The notes below the pieces were generated by a model. That model worked only from the letters and a program-made list of their open reading frames with translations, made no database searches and was not told the DNA's origin. Made by a program: the position numbers and the translations under genes. 64,000 bases of DNA from Sphingomonas sp. PP-CE-3G-477 (lineage in GTDB: Bacteria; Pseudomonadota; Alphaproteobacteria; Sphingomonadales; Sphingomonadaceae), in NCBI RefSeq assembly GCF_003050745.1, contig NZ_QAOF01000002.1, positions 1 through 64,000 of the forward strand. Direction: 5' to 3'. Positions 1 through 9,858 of the stretch are shown here, piece after piece; the first letter of the stretch is position 1; every line of letters begins with the position of its first letter.

Positions 1-270
1 GTGCTGGAGCCGGGGCGGGCGCTGGTGCCGGGGCGGGTGCTGGAGCCGGGGCGGGCGCTGGTGCCGGGGCGGGTGCCGGAGCCGGGGCGGGCGCGGGTGC
101 CGGGGCAGGCGCCGGAGCTGGAGCCGGAGCTGGGGCGGGCGCTGGTGCCGGGGCGGGCGCTGGTGCCGGGGCAGGCGCCGGAGCGGGTGCTGGAGCCGGG
201 GCGGGCGCTGGTGCCGGCGCTGGGGCGGGCGCCGGTGCGGGAGCAGGCGCTGGAGCAGGTGCCGCAGCCG
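1..270 (-). repeat. Ala-Pro coding repeat within the exoprotein gene
   Basis: About 270 bases of GC-rich short tandem repeat, built from gcgccggcaccagc-like units, encode an alternating Ala-Pro tract in the exoprotein frame. The tract is still running at the window edge, so its full length is unknown. Such tracts are flexible or rod-like spacers and tend to change length by slippage. Confidence 0.85.
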
Positions 271-2257
271 TGATCGTCCCGGTCGTCCGGAACCCGGCGA
301 CGCAGCACGAGCTTGCCAGCGCGTATTGGTCCGCGTTCGCGCCGGTCAGCGTGTAGCCGCTGAAGCTGACGCCGATGCCGGTGCCTTCGCCGGTGCTGTC
401 GAACGTCGCGGTCGCGTTCGGGCCGGCGACCAGCGATACACCGGTCGGCGTGCCCGAGGTGCCGTTGGTGTTGAACCCGCTCAAGACCGCCGCATTGGTG
501 CCGTCGGCGACCTTCTGCGCGGTCGGGAACAGCAGCATGCGCTGGGTGATCGCTGCGCCTTCGGTCAGGACGAACTCGGTCGAGAAGTCGGTCGGCGTGG
601 TGTACGACACCGGGTTGTAGTTGATCGATACCGGCGCCGCAGTGACCGTGGTCGGCGGCGACAGCGCGGAGAACACGATCGTGCCGCCGTTGACGCCCGG
701 CCCGGTGCCGTCCGACCCCGCGATCAGCGTCAGGCCGACCGGCAGGCCCAGGCTCTGCGCCGGGATCGTCGTGCCGCGGGTCAGCGTGACCGCGGCGTCG
801 ATCATCACGTCATGGCCTGCGCACAAGGCGATGTTGCCGTCGGTCGTCGTGATCGCGTGGAACACCTGCACGTTGCGCCCGGCGTTGAGCAGGATGCTGC
901 CGTTGGTCGTGGTCAGCGCCGCGTTGACGTTCACGTCGCGGCCGCAGCAGGCGACGATGTTGCCGTTGGTCGCGGTGATCGGCGCGTTGATGTTGACGTC
1001 GCGAAACGCGTTCATCGTCAGCGTCGTCGGCACGCCCGACGCGGTCCACGCGACCGCGTCGTTGACGAAGATGTCGCCGTTCCCTGTTGTCGTGTCGCCC
1101 GCCGCAGGGAGCGTGCTGATCGTGATGCTGGTCGTGACGAGCTGGGCCGACAGCGTCGCGCCCGAGATGTTGCCGCCCGCGCCGATCACGTAATCCTGCG
1201 GATCGATCAGCCACATGCCCGTCGCGCCGCCCGGTGCGAACGTCGACACCTTGGCACTGTCCGCGACGTTGACGGTCGCCGCCGAGGTCTCGACGAAGCC
1301 GCCATTGCCACCGACCGGCGCGCTCGCGTCGAGTTCGCCGCTGACGGTGACCGTGCCGGTCTTCATGTCGCCGAGCAGGAGAATGGTGCCGCCGCGGTTC
1401 TGCAACGTGCGCGCCTCGACGATGCCGGTGTTGTTGACAGCGGTGTGGAGCAGGTCGCCGGCCCCCTGCGCGGTCATCACGACCTTGCCGCCGTCGGCGC
1501 GGATCAGCCCGCCGTTGCGGACCAGCGCGCCGACCGCGCCCTTGTCGACCGCGACGTTGAGCAGCCCGTCACCGGCGACATCGAGCGTGATCGCCTCGCC
1601 GCCCGCGAGCACGACGGTACCGAAATTCGCCTTGATCGTCCCGCTGTTGCCGACGTTTGCGCCCAGCAACGCGACGTAGCCGCCCTTCGCGGTGATCTTG
1701 CCATCGTTCTGGACCGAAGCGCCGCTCGTGCCCGCGAAACTGTTCTTGCCCGCGAGGAAATCGGCGTCGGAAATGTTCAGCGTCGATGCCACGAGGCCGC
1801 CGACGTTAACGTTGGCGGTCTGGCCGAACAGGATGCCGTTCGCGTTGACCAGGAACACCTTTCCGTTCGCCGACAGATTGCCGAGGATGACCGACGGATC
1901 GGTGCCGAGCACGCGGTTCAGCGCGACCGAGCTGCTGGTCGGCTGCTCGAAGACGACGCTCTTGCCCTTGCCGATCGAGAAGGACTGCCAGTTGATCGCC
2001 GCGCGATCGCTGGTCTGCGTCACGGTCAGTGACTTGCTGCCGGTCGCGATGCTCGCCTGGCCAGCGACGACCTCACCGCCGGTCGGGAGCGTCTGCGCCT
2101 CGACCGGACGTGCCACCACGGTACCCGCAAGGCTGAACCCGATCAGCCACGCGAACCGCGCGAGCCCGGTCGTGCCGAACAAGCCGCCGCGCTTGATGCG
2201 CGTGACGGTGGGAGCGGGGCGACTGGTGTTTCTGATCGACGAAGGGATGGGGGTCAT
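1..2257 (-). CDS. Filamentous haemagglutinin-type exoprotein of a two-partner secretion system (C-terminal part outside window)
   Basis: Reading the minus strand from the ATG at 2257 gives an open frame with no stop to the window edge, so the gene is partial at its 3' end. The first ~55 residues form a long extended signal peptide ending near ARPVEAQ. A TPS-type haemagglutination domain follows, with INWQSFSIG, the FLVNANGILFG signature and repeated parallel beta-strand turns (GGYVALLGANV, GGKVVMTAQGAG). Around residue 640 comes a YDG-like motif (YTLTGANADQYAL), then an almost pure Ala-Pro stretch covering bases 1-270. The gene starts 56 bases after the FhaC-type transporter gene, so the two form a secretion pair. 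The product should be exported to the cell surface, perhaps as an adhesin; its ligand is unknown. The family call is strong and the function is inferred. Confidence 0.85.
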   Translation of the reverse strand, partial: MTPIPSSIRNTSRPAPTVTRIKRGGLFGTTGLARFAWLIGFSLAGTVVARPVEAQTLPTGGEVVAGQASIATGSKSLTVTQTSDRAAINWQSFSIGKGKSVVFEQPTSSSVALNRVLGTDPSVILGNLSANGKVFLVNANGILFGQTANVNVGGLVASTLNISDADFLAGKNSFAGTSGASVQNDGKITAKGGYVALLGANVGNSGTIKANFGTVVLAGGEAITLDVAGDGLLNVAVDKGAVGALVRNGGLIRADGGKVVMTAQGAGDLLHTAVNNTGIVEARTLQNRGGTILLLGDMKTGTVTVSGELDASAPVGGNGGFVETSAATVNVADSAKVSTFAPGGATGMWLIDPQDYVIGAGGNISGATLSAQLVTTSITISTLPAAGDTTTGNGDIFVNDAVAWTASGVPTTLTMNAFRDVNINAPITATNGNIVACCGRDVNVNAALTTTNGSILLNAGRNVQVFHAITTTDGNIALCAGHDVMIDAAVTLTRGTTIPAQSLGLPVGLTLIAGSDGTGPGVNGGTIVFSALSPPTTVTAAPVSINYNPVSYTTPTDFSTEFVLTEGAAITQRMLLFPTAQKVADGTNAAVLSGFNTNGTSGTPTGVSLVAGPNATATFDSTGEGTGIGVSFSGYTLTGANADQYALASSCCVAGFRTTGTITAAAPAPAPAPAPAPAPAPAPAPAPAPAPAPAPAPAPAPAPAPAPAPAPAPAPAPAPAPAPAPAPAPAPAPAPAPAPAPAPAPAPAPAPA

Positions 2258-2313
2258 GTGCGGTATCCTCGGTGGCGGCGGATGGCCGCTGAATTTTGGG
2301 GGTGCTGGTGCGC

Positions 2314-3996
2314 TCAGAAGGTCTTCGAGAGCTGGAACCAGGCGCGGCCCGACTTGTCGGGGGCGGACGTTGCATCGGCATCGCCGAGTTTCCGCGCGTA
2401 CGTCGCCCTGGCGGCGATCCCGTACGGTCCCGCCCAGCTCAGGCCGGCGCCGTACGCGCTGCGCTTCGCGTGGTTCGATCCGTCGAAATACGGGTGCTTG
2501 ACGAAATCGACCTCACCGACGTCGACGAACCCGAACAGCTGGAGCGCACCCGGCACGACCTGCGGCAAGGCCAGCCGCGCCTCGGCGGTCACGACATAGC
2601 CCTGGTCGCCGTAAGCCTCGCCCTCTGGGTAGGCGCGGACGGCATAGGCGCCGCCCAGCTCCATCTTCTCGGAGATGTCGAGGTTGCTGAACGCGATCTG
2701 CCCGCGCGCGGAGGCGAACAGCGACAGCGGCCCGGCGATCGTCTGTAACCGCGCGAAGCTGAACTGGACCTTCCCATAGCTGCCATCGGTGCGTGCGGTC
2801 AGCGCATCGATCGAGCGTTCGAATGCGCCGCGAATGTCGAGATTGCCGACCGAGTAGCTCAGCGAATACGCGCTCCAGCCGCCCCCGAGCAGCGTGTCGT
2901 GCTCATCGCCACTGAGCCCTGCGGTGACGACCTGCGCACGGCGATAGGTCGTGACGTCGACGATGCCGATCTTGTCCTCGAACCATTTCACGTCGCCGCC
3001 GAGCGTCACGTACAGGTTGTTGTCGCGCGATCGGATCAGCGGATAGCTGGCATAGACGCTGGCCACGTCGGCGTTGCCGCTGCCGTCGAGGCTGTCGAAT
3101 TCCTTGCCGAGCGAATAGTCGAGATGCGCGAACGCGACGCCGAGCGTGACCTGCCCGATCGGTGCCTGGTACGACGCGCGGCCGTAGGCGAGCCCGGAGA
3201 ACGAGGTCAGCGCGCGCAGGCTCAGCACGTCGCCCGAGCCCGTCGGGTTGTTCCAGTTGACCACGCCGCCGACGCGGTAGGCGCCGGTGTAGCGATTGCC
3301 GGCATTGTCGGCCTCGACGCTGCCGGTGATGCTCTGGCCGGGGGTGATCGCGACCAGCAGGTCCGACGTGCCGACCGCGGTGCCGGGGCTAAGCGTCGAT
3401 GACACGCGCACGCCGGGCAGGTCCGACAGCATCAGCAGGCGGCGTTCGAGCGGCGCGACCGCGACTGGATCGCCGACGTCGAGCCCGGTGAGGATGCCGT
3501 TTGCGACGCTATCCGACAGCCTCGACTCGTTCTTGAGCCCGATCGCGCCGAAACGCCCCTCGATCACCGCGATCGTGACCGCGCCGCTCTGTACGTCCTG
3601 CTCGGGGAGGTAGGCGTTCGCGACGAAATAGCCGCGGCTCGTGTAATAGGCGGTGATCCGCGCGGCGAGCGTCTTCAGCTCGGACAGGTCGAGCTCGCTG
3701 TTCGGCGTGAACTCGGACGCGGCGATCAGGTCGGCCTCGGGAAACAGCGTCGCACCGGTCACGCGGAGCGACCGGACGAGCGTCTTCGGGCCACCAGCGG
3801 CAGGAACGACCACCGGCGCTTTCCGATCGAAGCCGAAGTCGGGCGCGGGCGTCTCGTTCAACGGTACGGGCGGGATCTGCTGGAGCTGTCCACCGGCCCC
3901 GACGGGAACCTGCGCCTGCGCCGATTGCGTCGAAATCAGCAGGGCAGCCGGGCTCACAGCCGCAAGCGCGGCCGCCCAAAGGGTCGACTTGTACAT
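2314..3996 (-). CDS. ShlB/FhaC/HecB-family outer-membrane transporter (TpsB)
   Basis: This 560-residue protein is the outer-membrane Omp85-type partner that exports the exoprotein encoded just downstream. The chosen ATG at 3996 is preceded by GAGGTG and starts a clear signal peptide (MYKSTLWAAALAAVSPAALL) ending near AQA. A longer frame to 4137 lacks these features. POTRA domains follow (VRSLRVTGATLFPEADLIAA, then a second with VAVIEGRFGAIGL-like strands). The C-terminal half is a 16-strand-type beta-barrel carrying the family's L6 motif in VRAYPEGEAYGDQG, and it ends in an aromatic residue (QLSKTF). Length and domain order fit FhaC. Confidence 0.92.
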   Translation of the reverse strand: MYKSTLWAAALAAVSPAALLISTQSAQAQVPVGAGGQLQQIPPVPLNETPAPDFGFDRKAPVVVPAAGGPKTLVRSLRVTGATLFPEADLIAASEFTPNSELDLSELKTLAARITAYYTSRGYFVANAYLPEQDVQSGAVTIAVIEGRFGAIGLKNESRLSDSVANGILTGLDVGDPVAVAPLERRLLMLSDLPGVRVSSTLSPGTAVGTSDLLVAITPGQSITGSVEADNAGNRYTGAYRVGGVVNWNNPTGSGDVLSLRALTSFSGLAYGRASYQAPIGQVTLGVAFAHLDYSLGKEFDSLDGSGNADVASVYASYPLIRSRDNNLYVTLGGDVKWFEDKIGIVDVTTYRRAQVVTAGLSGDEHDTLLGGGWSAYSLSYSVGNLDIRGAFERSIDALTARTDGSYGKVQFSFARLQTIAGPLSLFASARGQIAFSNLDISEKMELGGAYAVRAYPEGEAYGDQGYVVTAEARLALPQVVPGALQLFGFVDVGEVDFVKHPYFDGSNHAKRSAYGAGLSWAGPYGIAARATYARKLGDADATSAPDKSGRAWFQLSKTF

Positions 3997-4590
3997 GAAC
4001 ACCTCGAAAGTCACCGCGGATGGAAGGCACGGGTCTCCCATCCGCAGCAGCGGGAGCCGTTCGAGTAGAGGGTAGAGCGCCCGAAGCGAGGACGAAGCCT
4101 TCGTAAAGATCAGGGCCGCGACATGACCGCGTTGCACTGCATCTCACTACAGATGATGAGGCGTAAGAGCTTGGGACGTGGTCGGCCGCGAGAATCGCGG
4201 TGTATGGCTTACCCCAAAGCGTCCTTAACATATGTCTGGAAACTAAGTTTGACACAAGACAATTACGTCATTTGTGCATAAATAAATTACAATTTTTCAG
4301 ACATGTAGAGAAAAGCCAAGTTTTTCGACAGATTCCCGTGAGTTTTGTCGAAGTTATCCGGATGCGACATCAGACGGTTTCGTGTCAGCGACACTAATTG
4401 GCTACCGGCCGAGATAGTCTCGTTAACCTTTCGCCAAGCGCGCCTCGATGCACGAGTGCGTAATTCCCGAGGGTCAACTGCAATCGCTCGATCGCGTAGT
4501 TCTGCCTTACCCGGACGCCTTGGATCACCGCGCTGCAAGCTCGTGCGCGATCCCGTGGAGTCCGCTGCGCACTGAAGGGAAAGGCCGACG
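3997..4590. other. Intergenic region with an AT-rich core
   Basis: About 590 bases without a convincing gene lie between the divergent transporter and quinone-reductase genes. The stretch 4195-4440 is far richer in A and T than the rest of the window (runs such as cataaataaattacaatttt). It presumably holds the minus-strand promoter of the secretion pair. The right part (4457-4590) holds the FixJ-like site and promoter for the plus-strand operon. No RNA gene was recognised. Confidence 0.6.
4457..4470 (+). promoter_or_regulatory. Putative FixJ-type binding site, redox/fermentation operon
   Basis: The sequence tgcgtaattcccga matches at 13 of 14 positions the motif found upstream of four other transcription units in this window. 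It ends 120 bases before the ATG at 4591. A second, weaker copy (gcgtagttctgcc) begins at 4494. A TA step lies 27 bases after the motif, as at three other sites, which fits an activator bound just upstream of a -10 element. Binding by FixJ is inferred. Confidence 0.55.
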
Positions 4591-5271
4591 ATGTCCGACG
4601 AGCGATCTGCAGCGGGAGGCCGGCACGCGGTGATCCTGTGCCACCCCGATCCGTCGAGCTTCAATCACGCGATCGCGGGCGCCTATTGCGACGCGGTTCG
4701 TGCGGCCGGACAGGTGGTCGTACTGCGCGATCTCTACGCGATCGGGTTCGATCCGGTGCTGAAGGCGGCGGAGCGGCCGACGACTGTCGCAGCAGCCTAC
4801 GGGCAGGATGTGCTCGACGAGGTGGATGCCATTTCCGGTTGCGACGTGTTCGTGCTGGTCTATCCGATCTGGTTCGGGACGCCGCCGGCGATGCTGAAGG
4901 GCTATGTCGAGCGCGTGTTCGGTGCGGGCGTGCAACCCGAGGCGCTGCAGGGCCGGGTGCGGACCGATCTGTTGGGAGGCAAGCGGTTGCTCAGCTTCTC
5001 GACGTCGGCCGCAAGCAAGATCTGGCTCGACGAACAGGGCCAGGGGCAAGGGCTGAACAGCGTCTTCGACCAGTATATCGTCCACGCGTTCGGGATGCGA
5101 TCGCAGGAGCATCGCCGGTTCGCGCATATCACGCAGGATCTCCGCAAGCAGTTCGCCGACCAGTATCTCCGTGACGTCGCCGTCCAGGCGCAGCGGACCT
5201 GCGCGCAGATCGCATTCGGGGACGAGGCGCTGCTCGCCGATCCCGCGCTCGTCGCCCGGATGGCACGCTGA
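4591..5271 (+). CDS. NAD(P)H:quinone oxidoreductase-like flavodoxin-fold protein
   Basis: 226 residues with the flavodoxin-like fold of the KefF/MdaB/NQO1 group. Visible are the N-terminal strand and FMN/FAD phosphate loop ([16 protein letters not shown]), the DLYAIGFDP segment and the central flavin-contacting motif ([20 protein letters not shown]). Members reduce quinones or related electrophiles with two electrons from NAD(P)H in the cytoplasm. It is the first gene of a plus-strand run with the alcohol dehydrogenase, phosphoketolase and acetate kinase, behind a FixJ-like site, so a role in redox balance under low oxygen is plausible. The substrate is unknown. Confidence 0.82.
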   Translation: MSDERSAAGGRHAVILCHPDPSSFNHAIAGAYCDAVRAAGQVVVLRDLYAIGFDPVLKAAERPTTVAAAYGQDVLDEVDAISGCDVFVLVYPIWFGTPPAMLKGYVERVFGAGVQPEALQGRVRTDLLGGKRLLSFSTSAASKIWLDEQGQGQGLNSVFDQYIVHAFGMRSQEHRRFAHITQDLRKQFADQYLRDVAVQAQRTCAQIAFGDEALLADPALVARMAR

Positions 5272-5297
5272 TCCATCCGCATCTTCAAGGAAATTCC

Positions 5298-6327
5298 ATG
5301 ACCCGTATGATGCACGCCGCCGTCGTCGAGGCGTTCGGCAAACCCCTGACCTTGCGCGAATGGCCGGTACCGGTCGCAGGGCCCGGACAGATCGTCGTCA
5401 AGACCGAAGCGTGCGGGGTGTGTCACACCGACCTGCATGCCGCGCATGGTGACTGGCCGGTCAAGCCCACGCCGCCGTTCATTCCAGGGCATGAGGGGAT
5501 CGGTATCGTCGTCGAAGTCGGCGCGGGGGTTACGATCGTGAAGCTCGGCGACCGGGTTGGTGTGCCGTGGCTGTATTCCGCGTGTGGGCATTGCGAATAC
5601 TGCCTGTCCGCCTGGGAGACGGTGTGCGCCGAGGCGGAGTTCGGCGGCTACACGCGCAACGGCGGATTCGCGGAGTATATCCTCGCCGACCCGAACTATG
5701 TCGCGTATATTCCCGCCGGGCTGTCCGCGGTCGAGGCGGCGCCGATCATCTGCGCGGGCATCACCACCTACAAGGGCATCAAGGAAACGGGCGCTAAGCC
5801 GGGCGAGTGGGTCGCGATCTCGGGCGTCGGCGGTCTGGGGCATCTCGCCGTGCAGTACGCCAAGGCGATGGGGTTGCGCGTTGCCGCGGTCGATGTCGAC
5901 GAAGGCAAGCTCGCCCATGCCAAGGCGCTGGGCGCGGAACTGTTGATCGACGCGCGCAAGCCGGATGCGATCGCGGCGCTGAAGGACGGGACGGGGGGCG
6001 GCGCGCACGGCGTGCTGATCACCGCGCCTTCCTTGACCGCGTTCAATCAGGGCGTGGCGATGACGCCTCAAAGGGACCTGCGTGCTCGTCGGACTGCCGC
6101 CGGGCGACTTTCCGATGCCGCTGTTCGACGTCGTGGCGCAGTGCATCACGGTGCGCGGGTCGTTCGTCGGGACGCGCAAGGACATGGCCGAGGCGCTCGC
6201 CTTTGCCGCGGATGGCAAGGTGAAGGCGGACATCGAAGTGCAGCCCTTGTCGGCGATCAACGACATCTTCGACCGGCTCCAGCACGGGCAGGTCGCGTCG
6301 CGCGTCGTCCTCGATTTCGGGAGCTGA
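5298..6327 (+). pseudogene. adhP: Zinc-dependent alcohol dehydrogenase with a one-base frameshift
   Basis: The frame opens as a normal AdhP-type enzyme. It has catalytic-zinc Cys in [20 protein letters not shown], structural-zinc cysteines in [15 protein letters not shown], and the NAD loop [13 protein letters not shown]. After VAMT at 6060-6065 it loses homology. The expected C-terminus ([20 protein letters not shown] to VVLDFGS, stop 6325-6327) continues in the next frame from 6073. Relatives read T-R-K-G-T-C here, so one extra base lies within 6066-6069 (cctc in place of cgc). The full repaired protein would be about 342 residues, normal for the family. As read, the broken frame runs on in frame into the phosphoketolase gene. 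This is either a true mutation or an assembly error. The enzyme would interconvert alcohols and aldehydes with NAD. Confidence 0.85.
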
Positions 6328-6329
6328 AC

Positions 6330-8714
6330 ATGGCCGATACTGCAACGCTGGCGCCTGCGAAGACGCACCCGCTGTCCCACGACATGCTGCGCCGGATGGA
6401 CGCCTATTGGCGGGCGGCGAATTACCTGTCGGTCGGTCAGATCTATCTGCGCGACAATGCGTCGCTCGATCGGCCACTGACGATCGCCGACGTGAAGCCG
6501 CGGCTGCTCGGGCATTGGGGGACGACGCCGGGGCTGAACTTCCTGTACGTCCATCTCAACCGCCTGATCGTCGAGCATGACCTCGACATGATCAACATCA
6601 TCGGACCGGGGCATGGCGGGCCGGGGCTAGTGGCCAACACCTATCTGGAGGGCTCGTACACCGAACGCTATCCGGCGATCGAGCGTAGCCGCAGCGGCAT
6701 GCACCGGCTGTTCCGGCAATTCTCGTGGCCGGGCGGCATCCCGAGCCATGTCGCACCCGAGACGCCGGGATCGATGCACGAAGGCGGCGAGCTCGGGTAC
6801 TCGCTTGCGCACGCTTACGGCGCGGCGTTCGACAATCCGGACCTGATCGTCGCGTGCGTGGTCGGCGACGGTGAGGCGGAAACCGGCGCACTGGCGGCGA
6901 GCTGGCATTCGAACAAGTTCCTCAATCCCGCGCGCGATGGTGCGGTGCTGCCGATCCTGCACCTCAACGGCTTCAAGATCGCCAATCCGACGATCCTCGC
7001 GCGGATCGACGGGCATGAGCTCGACGCGTTGCTGCGCGGCTATGGGCATGAACCCTATTATGTCGGCGGGAGCGATCCGGCGGCGGTTCACCAGCAGCTT
7101 GCCGCCGCGCTCGACAAGGCGCTGGCGCGGATCCAGGCGATCCAGGCGGCGGCGCGGGTGGAGGGCGTGACGCCCGAACGACCGCGCTGGCCGATGATCG
7201 TGTTCCGTACGCCGAAGGGCTGGACCGGGCCGAAGTTCGTCGATGGCAAGCCGGTCGAGGGTACGTGGCGCGCGCATCAGGTGCCGATCGCGGACTTCAA
7301 GGATCCCGAGCATCTGCGCCAGCTCGAGGCGTGGATGCGGAGTTACCGGCCCGAAGAGCTGTTCGATGATACGGGCAAGTTCCTGGAGGAGTATGCGTCG
7401 CTCGCGCCGACCGGGCATCGGCGGATGGGATCGAATCCGCACACCAATGGTGGCGAACTGATGGTGCCGTTGTCGCTGCCTGATTTCCGTGAGTTCGCGG
7501 TGGCAGTGGACGCGCCGGGGACGGTGAAGGCCGAGGCCACGCGCGTGCTCGGGCGCTATCTGCGTGACGTGATGAAGCTTAATCTCGCGAGCGTGAACTT
7601 CCGCCTCTTCGGCCCGGACGAGACCGCGTCGAACCGGCTTGCCGACGTCTACGACGTGTCGGGAAAGGTCTGGATGGCGGAGATCGAGGCGGTCGACGAG
7701 CATCTCGGACCCGATGGGCGCGTGATGGAGGTGCTGAGCGAGCATCTCTGCCAGGGCTGGCTGGAGGGGTATCTGCTGACCGGGCGGCACGGGCTGTTCT
7801 CGTGCTACGAAGCGTTCGTCCACATCGTCGATTCGATGGTCAACCAGCATGCGAAGTGGCTGAAGACGACCAGGACGATCCCGTGGCGGCGGCCGATCGC
7901 GTCGCTCAATTACCTGCTGACGTCGCATGTCTGGCGGCAGGATCACAACGGGCTGTCGCATCAGGATCCGGGGTTCATCGACCACGTCGCGAACAAGACC
8001 GCGGACGTCGCGCGGATCTACCTGCCGCCCGATGCGAACTGCCTGTTGTCGGTCGGCGATCACTGCCTGCGCAGTCGCGGCTATGTGAACGTGATCGTCG
8101 CGGGGAAGCAGCCCGAGTGGCAATGGCTCGGGATCGACGCGGCGGTGCGGCACTGCACCGCGGGCGCGGGAGTCTGGGCTTGGGCGGGCGACGATGCCGA
8201 CCCTGATGTGGTGATGGCGTGCGCGGGCGACGTACCGACGCTGGAGACGCTGGCGGCGGTGACGATGTTGCGTGCATACGTGCCCGATATCCGCATCCGG
8301 GTGGTCAACGTAGTCGACCTGATGGTGCTGCAACCACGCTCCGAACACTCGCACGGGCTCGACGAGCGCGAGTTCGACGCGATGTTCACGCGCGACAAGC
8401 CGGTAATCTTCGCGTTTCACGGCTATCCGGCAATGATCCACAAGCTGACCTATCGGCGCGCGAACCACGCCAATATCCACGTCCGTGGCTACAAGGAGAT
8501 GGGGACCACGACGACGCCGTTCGACATGGTCGTGCTGAACGATCTCGACCGGTACCGGCTGGCGCTCGACGCGATCGAGCGCGTGCCTCGGCTTCGCGAC
8601 TGCGTGCCGCGCGAGACCGCACGGTATTGGACGACGATGGAGCGGCACAAGCTCTACATCGCCGAGCAGGGCGACGATCTGCCGGAGGTGCGTGACTGGC
8701 AATGGGCACGGTAG
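6330..8714 (+). CDS. xfp: Phosphoketolase (xylulose-5-phosphate/fructose-6-phosphate)
   Basis: 794 residues, the usual family length. This thiamine diphosphate enzyme splits xylulose-5-P (and often fructose-6-P) with phosphate into acetyl-phosphate plus glyceraldehyde-3-P (or erythrose-4-P). Family motifs are [19 protein letters not shown], the ThDP motif starting [11 protein letters not shown] and ending near LHLNGFKI, and the C-terminal [11 protein letters not shown]. The ATG at 6330 has GGGAG six bases upstream and begins two bases after the true stop of the alcohol dehydrogenase. Because that gene is frameshifted, this start lies inside a longer uninterrupted frame from 5298. Acetate kinase follows with overlap, giving a route from sugar phosphate to acetate plus ATP. 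Confidence 0.95.
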   Translation: MADTATLAPAKTHPLSHDMLRRMDAYWRAANYLSVGQIYLRDNASLDRPLTIADVKPRLLGHWGTTPGLNFLYVHLNRLIVEHDLDMINIIGPGHGGPGLVANTYLEGSYTERYPAIERSRSGMHRLFRQFSWPGGIPSHVAPETPGSMHEGGELGYSLAHAYGAAFDNPDLIVACVVGDGEAETGALAASWHSNKFLNPARDGAVLPILHLNGFKIANPTILARIDGHELDALLRGYGHEPYYVGGSDPAAVHQQLAAALDKALARIQAIQAAARVEGVTPERPRWPMIVFRTPKGWTGPKFVDGKPVEGTWRAHQVPIADFKDPEHLRQLEAWMRSYRPEELFDDTGKFLEEYASLAPTGHRRMGSNPHTNGGELMVPLSLPDFREFAVAVDAPGTVKAEATRVLGRYLRDVMKLNLASVNFRLFGPDETASNRLADVYDVSGKVWMAEIEAVDEHLGPDGRVMEVLSEHLCQGWLEGYLLTGRHGLFSCYEAFVHIVDSMVNQHAKWLKTTRTIPWRRPIASLNYLLTSHVWRQDHNGLSHQDPGFIDHVANKTADVARIYLPPDANCLLSVGDHCLRSRGYVNVIVAGKQPEWQWLGIDAAVRHCTAGAGVWAWAGDDADPDVVMACAGDVPTLETLAAVTMLRAYVPDIRIRVVNVVDLMVLQPRSEHSHGLDEREFDAMFTRDKPVIFAFHGYPAMIHKLTYRRANHANIHVRGYKEMGTTTTPFDMVVLNDLDRYRLALDAIERVPRLRDCVPRETARYWTTMERHKLYIAEQGDDLPEVRDWQWAR

Positions 8715-9730
8715 AGGGGCGCGTGGTAGTTCTCGCGCTCAACAGCGGGTCGTCGTCACTGAAGTATGGGCTGTACGCGGTTGAGCGCGAACCGGTCGTG
8801 CTCGTTGGCGGTACGATCGAGACGGTCGACGACCATGGGCGCTTCTTTAACACGATCGAGACCGCGTTGAAGGGGTGGCCGACGCCTACAGTGATCGGTC
8901 ACCGTATCGTCCACGGTGGCCCACACCGCAATGCGCATTGCCGGATCGACGATGCGGTGATGGCGGATCTGGAGGTGGCGTGTGCGTTCGCGCCGCTGCA
9001 CGGACCGGCGTCGCTGGCGCTGATCCGGGCTGCGGAGGCGCGCTATCCGCGCGTGCCGCAGATCGCGTGCTTCGATACCGCGTTCCATGCGGACATGCCC
9101 GACATCGCCAGGACGCTGCCGATCCCGCGCGAATACCAGGCGACCGGCGTGCGGCGCTACGGTTTTCACGGCCTGTCCTGCGAGTCGATCGTCCGGCAAC
9201 TCGCCGGCGATATGCCCGCACGGCTGGTGATCGCGCACCTCGGCAACGGCGCGAGCGTGACTGCCGTGCGCGATGGCCGATCGATCGACACCAGCATGGG
9301 GCTGACCCCGTCCGGCGGCGTGATGATGGCGACCCGGACGGGCGATATCGATCCCGGCGTGTTGCTGTACCTGCTGCGAGAAACCGAGCTGGACGCCAAG
9401 ACGCTGGCGACGCTGGTCGATCATGCTTCCGGGATGACGGGTATCTCGGGGCTGTCCGGCGACATGCGCGTCCTGCGATCCGCGACGACCGGAGACGCCG
9501 ACCTCGCCATCCGGATGTTCGAGCGATCGGTGTGCAAGCAGATCGCAGCGATGATTGCCTCGCTCGGCGGCGCAGACATACTCGTGCTGACGGGCGGCAT
9601 CGGCGAGAACGACGGACTCACCGGCCGCGCCGTTCGCGACGGGCTGGCCTGGATACCGGATCTCGGCGTCCGTGTGATCGCGTCGCAGGAAGATGCGCAG
9701 ATCGCCCTGCATGCCGCCGCGCTCGCGTGA
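8702..9730 (+). CDS. ackA: Acetate kinase
   Basis: Converts acetyl-phosphate and ADP to acetate and ATP, taking the product of the overlapping phosphoketolase gene. Motifs are [15 protein letters not shown] at the N-terminus, [23 protein letters not shown], the substrate loop [20 protein letters not shown], and [17 protein letters not shown] near the end. At 342 residues it is shorter than the ~400-residue enterobacterial enzyme, but all active-site blocks are present. The ATG at 8702 overlaps the upstream stop by 13 bases. A GTG at 8723 just after GAGGGG would start directly at VVVLALNSG and is a credible alternative start. Confidence 0.92.
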   Translation: MGTVEGRVVVLALNSGSSSLKYGLYAVEREPVVLVGGTIETVDDHGRFFNTIETALKGWPTPTVIGHRIVHGGPHRNAHCRIDDAVMADLEVACAFAPLHGPASLALIRAAEARYPRVPQIACFDTAFHADMPDIARTLPIPREYQATGVRRYGFHGLSCESIVRQLAGDMPARLVIAHLGNGASVTAVRDGRSIDTSMGLTPSGGVMMATRTGDIDPGVLLYLLRETELDAKTLATLVDHASGMTGISGLSGDMRVLRSATTGDADLAIRMFERSVCKQIAAMIASLGGADILVLTGGIGENDGLTGRAVRDGLAWIPDLGVRVIASQEDAQIALHAAALA

Positions 9731-9743
9731 GAACAGCGGCGAG

Positions 9744-9757
9744 TACGTGCTTTCCGA
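9744..9757 (+). promoter_or_regulatory. Weaker FixJ-type site upstream of the small orphan gene
   Basis: tacgtgctttccga matches the window's TGCGTAGTTTCCGA motif at 11 of 14 positions and points toward the gene starting at 9859, 101 bases downstream. A TA step occurs 27 bases after the site (gctaagc), the same spacing as at the stronger copies. Assignment is tentative. Confidence 0.35.
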
Positions 9758-9858
9758 GTCCCGACGTCGGATACCTCCTGCGCTAAGCTCGGAACAGGAT
9801 CAGCTCCATCGGAACCCGCATCATGCGGCGGCGATCGCGGGCCAGCGGGGAGTTCGCA

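Noticed and set aside
326..2032. Long plus-strand open frame opposite the exoprotein gene
   Set aside because: It is the shadow of the minus-strand haemagglutinin-type gene. Its product is Arg/Asp/Val-rich with no family features, as expected for antisense reading of GC-rich coding DNA.
6627..8702. 691-codon minus-strand frame opposite phosphoketolase
   Set aside because: Antisense shadow of a highly conserved gene; composition is His/Arg-rich and unrelated to any family.
5298..8714. A genuine alcohol dehydrogenase-phosphoketolase fusion
   Set aside because: Residues between 6066 and 6329 in that frame have no homology, while the true dehydrogenase C-terminus and stop are in the next frame and phosphoketolase has its own start and ribosome site.
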